Source: Synergistes sp. (GTDB taxonomy: Bacteria > Synergistota > Synergistia > Synergistales > Synergistaceae). Taken from it: 6,826 nt of DNA. Where the stretch lies: positions 1-6,826 of the forward strand of contig JAEEYY010000144.1 of NCBI GenBank assembly GCA_016288355.1, in the 5' to 3' direction. The position numbers and the translations under genes were made by a program. Within the stretch, counting starts at the first letter, position 1, and every line of letters starts with the position of its first letter. Shown piece by piece: positions 1 through 5,594 of this stretch. Under the pieces are notes generated by a model. It was not told the origin of the DNA and searched no databases. It worked only from the letters and a program-made list of their open reading frames with translations.

Positions 1-1
1 G

Positions 2-475
2 CTCAAGAATCTTACGGCCGAAGCATGGAGCGGCATAGACGTCCAGCTCAAGAGAAGGTTCGACCTGATCCCCAATCTGGTAGAGACCGTAAAGGGCTAT
101 GCGTCGCATGAGAGGGAGACCTTCCAGAAGGTAACAGAAGCGAGATCCATGATCAGCAATGCCGGAAGCGATCCCGAAGCACGCATGAAAGCTGAGAATG
201 TGCTTACCGGCGCGCTTCGCTCACTTTTCGCAGTGGCCGAGAATTATCCGGAACTGAAGGCTAACGAAAACTTCATGCACCTTCAGACAGAGATCTCCGG
301 CATAGAAAACGAGCTGCAGATGTCGCGCCGCTACTACAACGGCACGGCCCGCAACCAGAACACCGCGATACAGACATTCCCGGCGGTGCTGGTGGCACGT
401 CATTTCGGATTCACCGAAGCCCCGTACTTTGAGGCTGAGGGAGAGGCCAAGGCGGCTCCTAAGGTCAGCTTCTAA
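2..475 (+). CDS. lemA: LemA family protein, 5'-truncated by window edge
   Basis: The frame is open from base 2 and encodes 157 residues ending in TAA. It begins LKNLTAEAWSGIDVQLKRR and continues with DLIPNLVETVKGYASHE, the hallmark conserved block of LemA proteins. Later come the helical ISGIENELQMSRRYYN segment and a C-terminal FP...HFGF...YFEAEGEAK stretch typical of the family. LemA proteins are about 185 residues with an N-terminal membrane anchor and an alpha-helical bundle. Roughly the first 25-30 residues, including the anchor, are therefore outside the window. The molecular role of the family is poorly defined; it is often linked to envelope functions. A strong terminator follows within 45 nt, so no downstream gene is co-transcribed. 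Family assignment is confident from the motifs; function is not. Confidence 0.95.
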   Translation, partial: LKNLTAEAWSGIDVQLKRRFDLIPNLVETVKGYASHERETFQKVTEARSMISNAGSDPEARMKAENVLTGALRSLFAVAENYPELKANENFMHLQTEISGIENELQMSRRYYNGTARNQNTAIQTFPAVLVARHFGFTEAPYFEAEGEAKAAPKVSF

Positions 476-515
476 GGATCTGTCCGCACAAATATCAAAA
501 AGCATACAGATGATC

Positions 516-557
516 CGGCGGCACATCTCTTTCGAAGGGGATGTGCCGCCGTTTTTT
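516..557 (+). terminator. Intrinsic terminator after lemA
   Basis: Bases 516-531 pair with 536-551 to form a 16-bp stem (CGGCGGCACATC against GATGTGCCGCCG, extended by G-T and A-T pairs) around a TCGA tetraloop. A run of six T follows directly at 552-557. The T-run lies only on the plus-strand side, so it ends lemA transcription. On the minus strand no T-tract follows the stem. Confidence 0.93.
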
Positions 558-676
558 ATTATTCGTCAGTATACGCTGAGGTCTCTGCTTTCCCGCTGAA
601 GCTTTCCTTCCGCGAAGAATAAAACTCTGTTTCGGCACAGAAGGCATACTGCCGCAGCGCAGGCCTATATGCCCGC

Positions 677-949
677 TCAGGGCCTGTTTGAGGCTCTGTA
701 TAACCTGCTGCAGATCGTATATATATCCCTGAGCGGCAGAGGCAGCGCGCGTAAGCTGCCTGTGGCAAACGCGGTCAATGCCCCGGCAAACAGTGCGGCG
801 CCCACGCTTTTAACAGGTGCGGCGCGCACCAGCTTTATCGGCGACATTTCTTCCATTGCCGCCGCAAATCTTTTTTTTGCCGCTTCAAGATCTTCACTCG
901 GCCGGTTTTTCTGCATCGCTTTCACTTTCTTCCGTCGCCCCCGGGACAT
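677..949 (-). CDS. Small basic one-TM membrane protein, YqjK-like position
   Basis: Encodes 90 residues. The N-terminus is strongly basic (MSRGRRKKVK), followed by an amphipathic charged helix (about 17-40) and one hydrophobic segment (about 46-65, VKSVGAALFAGALTAFATG). A short basic tail follows. I do not recognise a named domain. The gene is third in a minus-strand cluster behind a YqjD-like and a YqjE-like gene, and in enterobacteria the third gene there is yqjK, a protein of similar size with a charged helix and one membrane segment. The ATG at 949 has a GGAGGAG Shine-Dalgarno 7 nt upstream, which favours it. A second ATG at 916 would give 79 residues and a shorter overlap with the preceding gene (23 instead of 56 nt). 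Downstream, 559-676 holds no convincing gene. Only a weak 5-bp hairpin followed by TTTTATT could end the transcript. Confidence 0.68.
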   Translation of the reverse strand: MSRGRRKKVKAMQKNRPSEDLEAAKKRFAAAMEEMSPIKLVRAAPVKSVGAALFAGALTAFATGSLRALPLPLRDIYTICSRLYRASNRP

Positions 950-1244
950 GGGCGGGCTCCTCCATCTTCCTGCTGTCCTCAGGACTTGCGCTCCTAAGCA
1001 GCATAACGCCTGCCGCGCACAGCAGCAGGGCTACGACAAACGCGGCTGACGGAGCTCCTATAAAAAGCGAGAGCAGCAGGTACAGTGCATAGCCAGCCGT
1101 AAGAGAAGCGGCAAACAGGAAAGCAAGACCGAAGAAGAGAAAGAGCGCGCTGCGTATCAGTCTGCTCGCTCCGCGGCTGAATTCCCTTCCCTCCGCCTCA
1201 ATTACATCAAAGAAGCTTAATGCAAGTTCCGTCAGCTTGTTCAT
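894..1244 (-). CDS. Two-TM membrane protein, YqjE / phage-holin-3_6-like
   Basis: Encodes 116 residues. An amphipathic N-terminal helix (MNKLTELALSFFDVIEAEGREFSRG) is followed by two hydrophobic segments at about 31-57 and 66-83 separated by a short Gly/Pro/Ser turn. The cytoplasmic tail is acidic and low in complexity (about 87-116, rich in E, S, P). Architecture and length match the YqjE-type family (Phage_holin_3_6), which are chromosomal membrane proteins of unknown function, not lytic holins. The ATG at 1244 has only a weak Shine-Dalgarno (GAGA). A 44-nt gap separates it from the YqjD-like gene upstream, and its 3' end overlaps the next gene, implying one transcript and probable translational coupling. 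The family assignment is from architecture and neighbourhood, not from a search. Confidence 0.75.
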   Translation of the reverse strand: MNKLTELALSFFDVIEAEGREFSRGASRLIRSALFLFFGLAFLFAASLTAGYALYLLLSLFIGAPSAAFVVALLLCAAGVMLLRSASPEDSRKMEEPAHVPGATEESESDAEKPAE

Positions 1245-1288
1245 CGTTATATCTCAGGTTACAGATATCCTTTGCTCTTAAAGCGGCA

Positions 1289-1681
1289 TCAGCGGCGGAA
1301 GCGGTCGCTGAATATTATCTTCTCTTCAAGTACTTTAGCTGCGACAAAACCGGCGCCGAAAGCGAGGGCCACAAAAGCAAGCGGATGTTCGCATACGCTT
1401 TCGGCAGTCTTATTCGCTATCTTGCAGCGCTGCTCGCTGCATTTGCCGACAAAGGGGGCCACCGCGCTGTGGATCTTTTCCGCGGCACACCTCAGTTTAT
1501 GTACCAGCCTGCGCTCCTCCTCAATGTAATCCTCTTCATCGTCCTCATCTTCGTCTTCATAATAACCGTCAGAGAGAAGGTGCAGCTGATCCTCAAGTTC
1601 GGCTATCTTGGCTTCCAGCTCGGCTATCTTCTGGCTGCGTTCCATTTCGTCATTTGCGTTTTCCAGTATTTCTTCGCTCAT
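1289..1681 (-). CDS. Coiled-coil, acidic, C-tail-anchored YqjD/DUF883-like protein
   Basis: Encodes 130 residues from the chosen start. Residues 5-36 form a heptad-like coiled coil (KIAELEAKIAELEDQL). An intensely acidic stretch follows at 41-57 (YEDEDEDDEEDYIEEE). Next is a helical region with three cysteines (65, 81, 86) plus a fourth at 97. The C-terminus is a Gly-Ala membrane segment (about 98-118, EHPLAFVALAFGAGFVAAK) ending in KIIFSDRFRR. The last part resembles the C-terminal glycine-rich membrane anchor of DUF883 (ElaB/YqjD/YgaM) proteins, where a 'nP' precedes the anchor and RR ends the chain. E. coli YqjD is an inner-membrane protein that binds ribosomes in stationary phase; transferring that role here is inference. 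The long acidic block is not usual for the family. First gene of the minus-strand trio. Confidence 0.75.
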   Translation of the reverse strand: MSEEILENANDEMERSQKIAELEAKIAELEDQLHLLSDGYYEDEDEDDEEDYIEEERRLVHKLRCAAEKIHSAVAPFVGKCSEQRCKIANKTAESVCEHPLAFVALAFGAGFVAAKVLEEKIIFSDRFRR

Positions 1682-1690
1682 ATCTTGCAT

Positions 1691-1696
1691 CCTCCC
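1691..1696 (-). promoter_or_regulatory. Shine-Dalgarno that sets the start of the YqjD-like gene
   Basis: On the minus strand GGGAGG directly abuts an in-frame ATG at 1690, too close for initiation there. It stands 9 nt from a second ATG at 1681, so 1681 is the likely start and the MQD-initiated form is rejected. Confidence 0.75.
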
Positions 1697-1713
1697 GTTA
1701 AAAAAATGTCAGC

Positions 1714-1743
1714 TTGATGCATGGTCTGATTAGAATATATCAT
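1714..1743 (+). promoter_or_regulatory. Candidate promoter for the ATC-hydrolase-family gene
   Basis: TTGATG (1714-1719) is followed 16 nt later by TATATC (1736-1741), or 18 nt later by TATCAT (1738-1743). The -10 region coincides with the -10 of the divergent minus-strand promoter, so the two would share melted DNA. The resulting leader would be about 60 nt of AT-rich sequence. Confidence 0.38.
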
Positions 1744-1759
1744 AAATACGGGGCGACAA
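1734..1759 (-). promoter_or_regulatory. Candidate promoter for the yqjDEK-like trio
   Basis: Reading the minus strand, an extended -10 (TGATATATT, 1734-1742) lies about 50 nt upstream of the YqjD-like start. TTGTCG (1754-1759) can serve as a poor -35. It pairs better, at 16 nt, with the alternative -10 TATTCT (1732-1737). The extended TG motif would compensate for the poor -35. Assigned by eye. Confidence 0.4.
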
Positions 1760-1810
1760 TGATAAAATAAGTAAAAATTTTCATTTTGATTTCTGCGGGG
1801 AGGAATTCTT

Positions 1811-2284
1811 ATGGAAAAACAGAACGAAGTCTCTCTGATATGCCGGAGGGAGATCGAAGCGGAAGTTATTGCCCCTCTGATCCGTGCTTTCGCGGAGGAG
1901 ATAGGGGAAGAGCGCGCGCACCGCATCGCAGGGGACGCTTTGAAAAAGATCGCTTACACACAGGGAAAAGCCGCGGCGGCCAAATTCGGCAGCGGGCTTG
2001 ACTCGCTGAAGACAAACTGCCTGTCTGCGTGGAACAAATGCGGAGAGCTCGAGCTTGAGACCGTGAACGACAGCAAAGACGAGTATTCCTTCAACGTCCG
2101 CCGCTGCGAGTATGCCGAGCTGTACGAAAAGCTCGGCTGCCGCGATCTTGGCAGTGTGATCTCATGTTCCAGGGATTTCGCTTTCATTGAGGGCTTTGAC
2201 AAGGATATTGAGTTCAAGCGCACAAAAACGCTGATGGACGGCGGCGACTGCTGCGATTTCTGCTACCGCAGAAAGAACGGCTGA
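1811..2284 (+). CDS. L-2-amino-thiazoline-4-carboxylate hydrolase family protein
   Basis: Encodes 157 residues with a strong Shine-Dalgarno (GGGGAGG, 1797-1803) 7 nt before the ATG. The family motifs occur in order: N-terminal RREIEAEVIAPLIRAFAEE (12-30), a central FNVRRCEYAELYEKLG (94-109), then LG..ISCSRDFAF..GF (113-129), and RTKTLMDGGDCCDFCYRRK near the end. These are the conserved blocks of the ATC hydrolase family (PF14196). Its founding member opens the thiazoline ring of 2-amino-thiazoline-4-carboxylate to N-carbamoyl-cysteine on the route to L-cysteine. Nine cysteines occur in 157 residues, including C99, C119 and C147/C148/C151. The usual ending CDFRY is CDFCY here. No N-carbamoyl-cysteine amidohydrolase gene is adjacent, so the true substrate is uncertain. 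No signal peptide is visible, so the protein is probably cytoplasmic. Monocistronic, divergent from the yqjDEK-like trio. Confidence 0.88.
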   Translation: MEKQNEVSLICRREIEAEVIAPLIRAFAEEIGEERAHRIAGDALKKIAYTQGKAAAAKFGSGLDSLKTNCLSAWNKCGELELETVNDSKDEYSFNVRRCEYAELYEKLGCRDLGSVISCSRDFAFIEGFDKDIEFKRTKTLMDGGDCCDFCYRRKNG

Positions 2285-2308
2285 GTCTGTTCCTGCCGGC
2301 ATAAACAT

Positions 2309-2350
2309 CAAAGAGGCATGCGGGAAATGCTCACCCCGCATGCCTCTTTG
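2309..2350. terminator. Bidirectional terminator between convergent genes
   Basis: A perfect 16-bp inverted repeat: CAAAGAGGCATGCGGG (2309-2324) and its complement (2335-2350) around a 10-nt loop. It sits 24 nt after the stop of the plus-strand hydrolase gene and 43 nt after the stop of the minus-strand htrA. The stem carries its own A- and T-rich ends (CAAAG / CTTTG). The T-tracts are short on both sides (CTTTGTT and CTTTGATGTTT), so it is a less ideal intrinsic terminator than the one after lemA. Confidence 0.8.
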
Positions 2351-2393
2351 TTACAGATCAGCTTTTTTGCAGCCCTTTAAAGCATTTGAGTTA

Positions 2394-3938
2394 TTATTCT
2401 TCTTCGTCGTCGTCTTCGACTGATATAAAGAGCGTCTGCCCCCTGCGCGATACCAGAAGCCCGATAGCCGCTTTTTCGTTCGCCGTTGCGCGCTCCCAGT
2501 CTTCGATCGAATTGATCTTTATCCTGTTGACTTCAAGTATGACGTCTCCTCTGCGCAGGCCGAGATTCTGACCTTTCGAGCCGGGTTCGACCTTCGTTAC
2601 CACTACCCCGCCTGTTTCGGAGAGATCATGCTCTTCCGCGTAGCTTTCGCTGTTTTTAACGACGGTGATTCCCAGTCTGGAAGATTCCTCCTGCGCTCCT
2701 TCGCTCCCGTGACGTCTGCCGCGTGAATGTTTGCCGGCTCCCTTTACACTGTCGATGTCGCCCAGTTTGACTTCGACCGTCATTTTTTTGCCGTCGCGGT
2801 AGATCTCAAACGGTACGAGATCCCCTGCAAGCTTGTTGCGCACAGCAAAGACGACGTCTTCGCTGTTTTTGATCACGCTGTCGCCGATCTTGACTATTAC
2901 GTCGCCGCGCTGCAGGCCATACTTATCGGCGGGCGAGTTCTTCTGTACGTCTGCTATTATCGAGCCTTCCTTGACGGGTATCTTATAGGCTTCCACAAGC
3001 GATGCTGTCAGCGGCTGGACAGTTGCTCCGAGCCATCCGCGGCGCACTTCTCCGTGCTTTATCAGGTCATCCATTATCTGTTTTGCCATATTGATCGGGA
3101 TGGCAAAGCCTATGCCCTGTGCATAAGGGATTATAGCCGTGTTGATGCCTATAACGTTGCCGTCAAGATCGATAAGCGGGCCTCCGCTGTTTCCGGGGTT
3201 TATCGCGGCGTCGGTCTGGAGGAAGCCCTGGAAATTCACGTCGGCTGCCTGCAGAGTCCTGTTTTTGGCCGAAACGATGCCTGCTGTGACAGTATTTTCA
3301 AAGCCGTGCGGGTTGCCGATCGCAACGACCTGCTCGCCTACCTGCGTATTGTTTGAATCGCCTAGCGAAAGCACCGGAAGATCCTTCGCGTTCACCTGTA
3401 TCACGGCAATGTCGAATGTCGGATCCTGCCCTACTTTCTTTGCGTCCAGCACCCTGCCGTCAAGAAGCGTGACCTTTATTTTGTCGGCGTCCTCAACAAC
3501 GTGGTTGTTCGTGAGTATATAGCCCTCTTTGCTGACGATGAACCCGGAACCTTTTCCGCGGCGCGGCACCCTGCGCGGTTTGCCGCCCTGCGGCCCGAAG
3601 AAATCATCTCCGAAGAACTCTTCAAAGAACGGGTTGCCTTTGAAGGGGTTGACGATCGGCTGCTGAGTGACCATCGTCTCTACGTCGATATTAACGACCG
3701 CCGGCGAGCTCTTTTTTACTATCTCAACGTACGGGTTCTTCTGAGTGAAGCCTGACGCCGAGGATGCGGCAGCAGCTCCTGCCGCCTGCGGATTTTCGGC
3801 CTTCTCGATACCGCCGGCCGTCACGTTATATCTGGCTGCGATATACGAACCGCACGCGCCGCCAAAAAATAGTATCAGCGCCGCGGCAGCTGCCGCGCCG
3901 ACTTTTTTCAGTCCGTCAAACCAATCGATCTTTGCCAT
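2394..3938 (-). CDS. htrA: HtrA/DegP-family periplasmic serine protease with two PDZ domains
   Basis: Encodes 514 residues, counted from the ATG at 3938. The GGAGGTG 8 nt upstream picks this start over the longer frame beginning at 4001. An N-terminal hydrophobic segment (about 12-29) acts as signal or anchor; GGAC at its end is not a proper lipobox. The trypsin-like domain spans about 70-295, with catalytic triad H146 (TNNHVV), D176 (TFDIAVI) and S251 (NPGNSGGPL). The LA-loop NPFFEEFFGDDFF motif seen in many HtrA proteins is present. PDZ1 covers about 301-393. A basic/acidic linker (about 394-420, KHSRGRRHGSEGAQEE) and PDZ2 (about 421-508) follow. The chain ends in an acidic tail, EDDDEEE. 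Two PDZ domains and a full triad make it an active DegP/DegQ-type protease that degrades misfolded exported proteins. Own promoter upstream; convergent with the hydrolase gene. Confidence 0.96.
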   Translation of the reverse strand: MAKIDWFDGLKKVGAAAAAALILFFGGACGSYIAARYNVTAGGIEKAENPQAAGAAAASSASGFTQKNPYVEIVKKSSPAVVNIDVETMVTQQPIVNPFKGNPFFEEFFGDDFFGPQGGKPRRVPRRGKGSGFIVSKEGYILTNNHVVEDADKIKVTLLDGRVLDAKKVGQDPTFDIAVIQVNAKDLPVLSLGDSNNTQVGEQVVAIGNPHGFENTVTAGIVSAKNRTLQAADVNFQGFLQTDAAINPGNSGGPLIDLDGNVIGINTAIIPYAQGIGFAIPINMAKQIMDDLIKHGEVRRGWLGATVQPLTASLVEAYKIPVKEGSIIADVQKNSPADKYGLQRGDVIVKIGDSVIKNSEDVVFAVRNKLAGDLVPFEIYRDGKKMTVEVKLGDIDSVKGAGKHSRGRRHGSEGAQEESSRLGITVVKNSESYAEEHDLSETGGVVVTKVEPGSKGQNLGLRRGDVILEVNRIKINSIEDWERATANEKAAIGLLVSRRGQTLFISVEDDDEEE

Positions 3939-3946
3939 TAAAAATG

Positions 3947-3953
3947 CACCTCC
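3947..3953 (-). promoter_or_regulatory. Shine-Dalgarno deciding the htrA start
   Basis: GGAGGTG on the minus strand, 8 nt before the ATG at 3938. It selects MAKIDWFDGL as the N-terminus. The upstream in-frame ATG at 4001 falls at the -35/spacer of the promoter and so would not be transcribed. Confidence 0.85.
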
Positions 3954-3982
3954 GAGTTTTGCCTTATTGCTTTGTCCCGTTA

Positions 3983-4011
3983 ATAATAGATATATGGTCA
4001 AACTAAGTCAA
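3983..4011 (-). promoter_or_regulatory. Sigma-70-type promoter of htrA
   Basis: Minus strand: -35 TTGACT (4006-4011), a spacer of exactly 17 nt, -10 TATTAT (3983-3988). This is near consensus. Transcription would begin around 3975, giving a leader of about 37 nt that includes the Shine-Dalgarno. It shows htrA is transcribed on its own account, although read-through from the lgt-like operon is also possible because no good terminator is visible in 4012-4088. Confidence 0.8.
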
Positions 4012-4012
4012 T
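3996..4012 (+). promoter_or_regulatory. CtsR-like tandem heptad operator over the htrA -35
   Basis: GGTCAAA (3996-4002), CTA, AGTCAAT (4006-4012): two directly repeated heptads whose starts are 10 bp apart. The known CtsR operator is RGTCAAA-NAN-RGTCAAA. The first heptad matches fully; the second differs in its last base, and the centre is CTA instead of NAN. The second heptad contains the -35 hexamer, so a bound repressor would block RNA polymerase. Because any good -35 box contributes GTCAA by itself, the independent evidence is mainly the first heptad and the exact spacing. No ctsR gene is in the window. Confidence 0.45.
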
Positions 4013-4088
4013 AAAAATAATATGTGATTTTTATGTGGATTTTGTGGTGAATGCAATTGCCGCGTTAGGCCCCGATACACCGCTGCCA

Positions 4089-4874
4089 TTATTTTGAGGC
4101 GCCGCCGCTGTCATGCCTGCGGCGCTCTTTTGCCAGCGATGAAGTCAGCCATATAAGAGCAGCGACGGCCGCCGAAGCCCATAAAAAACGGCCTGTGCGC
4201 GGTACCGTTTCCCGGAAATTATCGAATACCAGGCGGTATATAGAGTAAATAAGCACATACAGCGGGAAGAACAGAGCAGGCGGAGCCTTGCGTCCTCCTG
4301 CAAGCCTCCGTTTTTCGGCTGCATACATCAGACAGAGAGCGGCAAAAGAGACTGCCGACTCAAGAAGCTGCGACGGGAAGCGGCAAAAGCCCGGCGCATC
4401 GTGAAGCAAATGAACCGACCACCACGGCGCGGATGAGTAATATCTTCCGCATCCGGCACAGCAGCCCTCTGCAAGACAGCCCAGCCGCCCGACAGCCATC
4501 ATTGCCGCAGCGGGCAGCGAAGCGCTCTCCGCAAATGCCTCGACGTTTATGTCCCGGCGGCGCATTGACAAAAGCGCCGTTACGGCTCCTGCCGCAATAC
4601 CGCCCCACGACGAAAGACCTTTTGCCGTTTCCGCAAGGGTCATCTCCCCGGCAAGGAACGACGGCAGCTTTTCAAGGACCGAGGCCGCAAATGAACCAAG
4701 GATCCCGGCGCAGTATACCCGAACGAGAATCTGCGTGACAGCTTCATAATCCATGCCCCAAATATTTTCTGCGCGGCGCCGCGTCCAGAATACGAATATC
4801 AATAAAGCCGAAGCCCACAGCAGATAATAGCTGCGGACTTCGACAAAAGAAAAGCTGAATATTACAGGGAGCAT
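4089..4874 (-). CDS. Divergent prolipoprotein diacylglyceryl transferase (Lgt)-family membrane protein
   Basis: Encodes 261 residues with several hydrophobic segments. Lgt-like features are in order: N-terminal VEVRSYYLLWASAL (11-24), LSSWGGIAAG (87-96) at the place of the HGGL motif, AVGRLGCLAEGCCAG (127-141) at the place of the GRxGNFxNGE signature, FPSQLLES (166-173), and YRLVFDNFRE (213-222) at the place of the C-terminal R-rich segment. In E. coli Lgt the H of HGGL and the N of GRxGN are needed for activity. Here they align with W90 and C133, while R130 is kept. Cysteines cluster at 133, 138, 139 and 142. This suggests a paralogue with changed chemistry rather than the housekeeping Lgt. 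The ATG lies 12 nt after jag with AAAGGGA before it, so it belongs to the rnpA-yidD-yidC-jag transcript. Substrate unknown. Confidence 0.75.
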   Translation of the reverse strand: MLPVIFSFSFVEVRSYYLLWASALLIFVFWTRRRAENIWGMDYEAVTQILVRVYCAGILGSFAASVLEKLPSFLAGEMTLAETAKGLSSWGGIAAGAVTALLSMRRRDINVEAFAESASLPAAAMMAVGRLGCLAEGCCAGCGRYYSSAPWWSVHLLHDAPGFCRFPSQLLESAVSFAALCLMYAAEKRRLAGGRKAPPALFFPLYVLIYSIYRLVFDNFRETVPRTGRFLWASAAVAALIWLTSSLAKERRRHDSGGASK

Positions 4875-4886
4875 TGATCCCTTTGG

Positions 4887-5591
4887 TTATCGTTTGCTGA
4901 ATTTTTCGCGCGAACGGCGTCTGCCGCGCTCGCCTCCGCGGCCCCGTGCCGCGCCGCCGACCGGGCATACGAGTACACGGCGCACCGGTTCTTCTCCGAT
5001 GGAGCGGGTCTCAACGTCCTTGTCATCCCGCAGCGCGATGTGTATCAGACGTCTCTCCCAGCTCGACATAGGCTCCAGGCTCACCGGAGTTCCCTTATGC
5101 TTCGCTTCGCGGGCTATCGACTCGGCAAGGCGGCGAAGGGTCTGCTCGCGGCGTCCGCGGTAGCCGCCGCAGTCGAAACGCACGCGTCTTGTGGAAAAGT
5201 CGTCATGGCATACGAGGTTGGTTATATATTCCAGCGCCTTCAGCGTCTCGCCGTAGCGGCCTATGACCACTCCGGCGTCTTCGCCGACTAAATTTATGAT
5301 TCCGTCGTCGGTAAGCTCAGGGATAAGATCCAGGTCCATCTTATCAAGGATCTCGTTCACAAAATGGCAGGAGCGTATATAGGAGACCGGAGCGAAGGGC
5401 CTGACTTCCACTTTTAACGTTGAACCAAGCAGGCCGAAAAGCTTTTTATCTTCCGAGAGCACGTCGGCCTCTATATCGTCAGGCTTGATTCCCCATTTTT
5501 CCGCGCCCTTCTCTTTGGCTTCATTTACTGAAGTGCATTCAAAAACACAGCTTTCTATTTCGGGCATTGCTGTCAGTTCGTCGTCTTTCAT
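4887..5591 (-). CDS. jag: Jag/KhpB RNA-binding protein (Jag_N-KH-R3H)
   Basis: Encodes 234 residues. The Jag_N domain is at about 12-64 (CVFECTSVNEAKEKGAEKWG, then KKLFGLLG). The KH domain is at about 76-142 with the GxxG loop GRYG (111-114). The R3H domain is at about 148-210 with R180-x3-H184 (ERRLIHIAL) and TRSIGEEPVRRVLV. This is the full architecture of KhpB/Jag, which binds RNA, works with KhpA in Gram-positives, and is almost always encoded next to yidC. The start is 3 nt after the yidC stop, with GAGGAA lying in the yidC end, so translation is coupled. The last 20 or so residues are a disordered Gly-Arg tail (RGRGGERGRRRSREK) of high positive charge, longer than in many Jag proteins. 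It contrasts with the acidic tail of the neighbouring YidC. Confidence 0.95.
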   Translation of the reverse strand: MKDDELTAMPEIESCVFECTSVNEAKEKGAEKWGIKPDDIEADVLSEDKKLFGLLGSTLKVEVRPFAPVSYIRSCHFVNEILDKMDLDLIPELTDDGIINLVGEDAGVVIGRYGETLKALEYITNLVCHDDFSTRRVRFDCGGYRGRREQTLRRLAESIAREAKHKGTPVSLEPMSSWERRLIHIALRDDKDVETRSIGEEPVRRVLVCPVGGAARGRGGERGRRRSREKFSKR

Positions 5592-5594
5592 TAC

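Noticed and set aside
612..655. Possible terminator for the yqj-like trio (CGGCA...TGCCG then TTTTATT on the minus strand)
   Set aside because: Stem of only 5 bp with an 11-12 nt loop and 8 nt before the T-tract; too weak to call.
559..768. Minus-strand open frame of 69 codons downstream of and overlapping the YqjK-like gene
   Set aside because: No motif, starts inside the preceding gene in another frame, no clear Shine-Dalgarno; ends at the lemA terminator.
894..1244. Phage holin or a lysis cassette
   Set aside because: The two-TM protein resembles YqjE-type chromosomal proteins; no endolysin, spanin or other phage gene is nearby.
1220..1717. Plus-strand open frame (165 codons) opposite the YqjD-like gene
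   Set aside because: Its hydrophobic, Leu/Phe/Ile-rich stretch is simply the antisense reading of the acidic D/E codons; the minus-strand gene has a good Shine-Dalgarno and family-like features.
2727..3356. Long plus-strand open frame (209 codons) inside htrA
   Set aside because: It lies fully antisense to the conserved protease and PDZ regions, has no Shine-Dalgarno of note and no recognisable protein motif; a GC-rich coding shadow.
3816..3900. HtrA as a lipoprotein because of a Cys at the end of its hydrophobic N-terminus
   Set aside because: Residues before the Cys are FGGA; position -3 is Gly, not Leu/Val/Ile, so the lipobox fails. A non-cleaved anchor or ordinary signal peptide is more likely.
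4012..4088. Expected terminator between the lgt-like gene and htrA
   Set aside because: No stable stem followed by a T-run could be found on the minus strand; read-through into htrA is possible.
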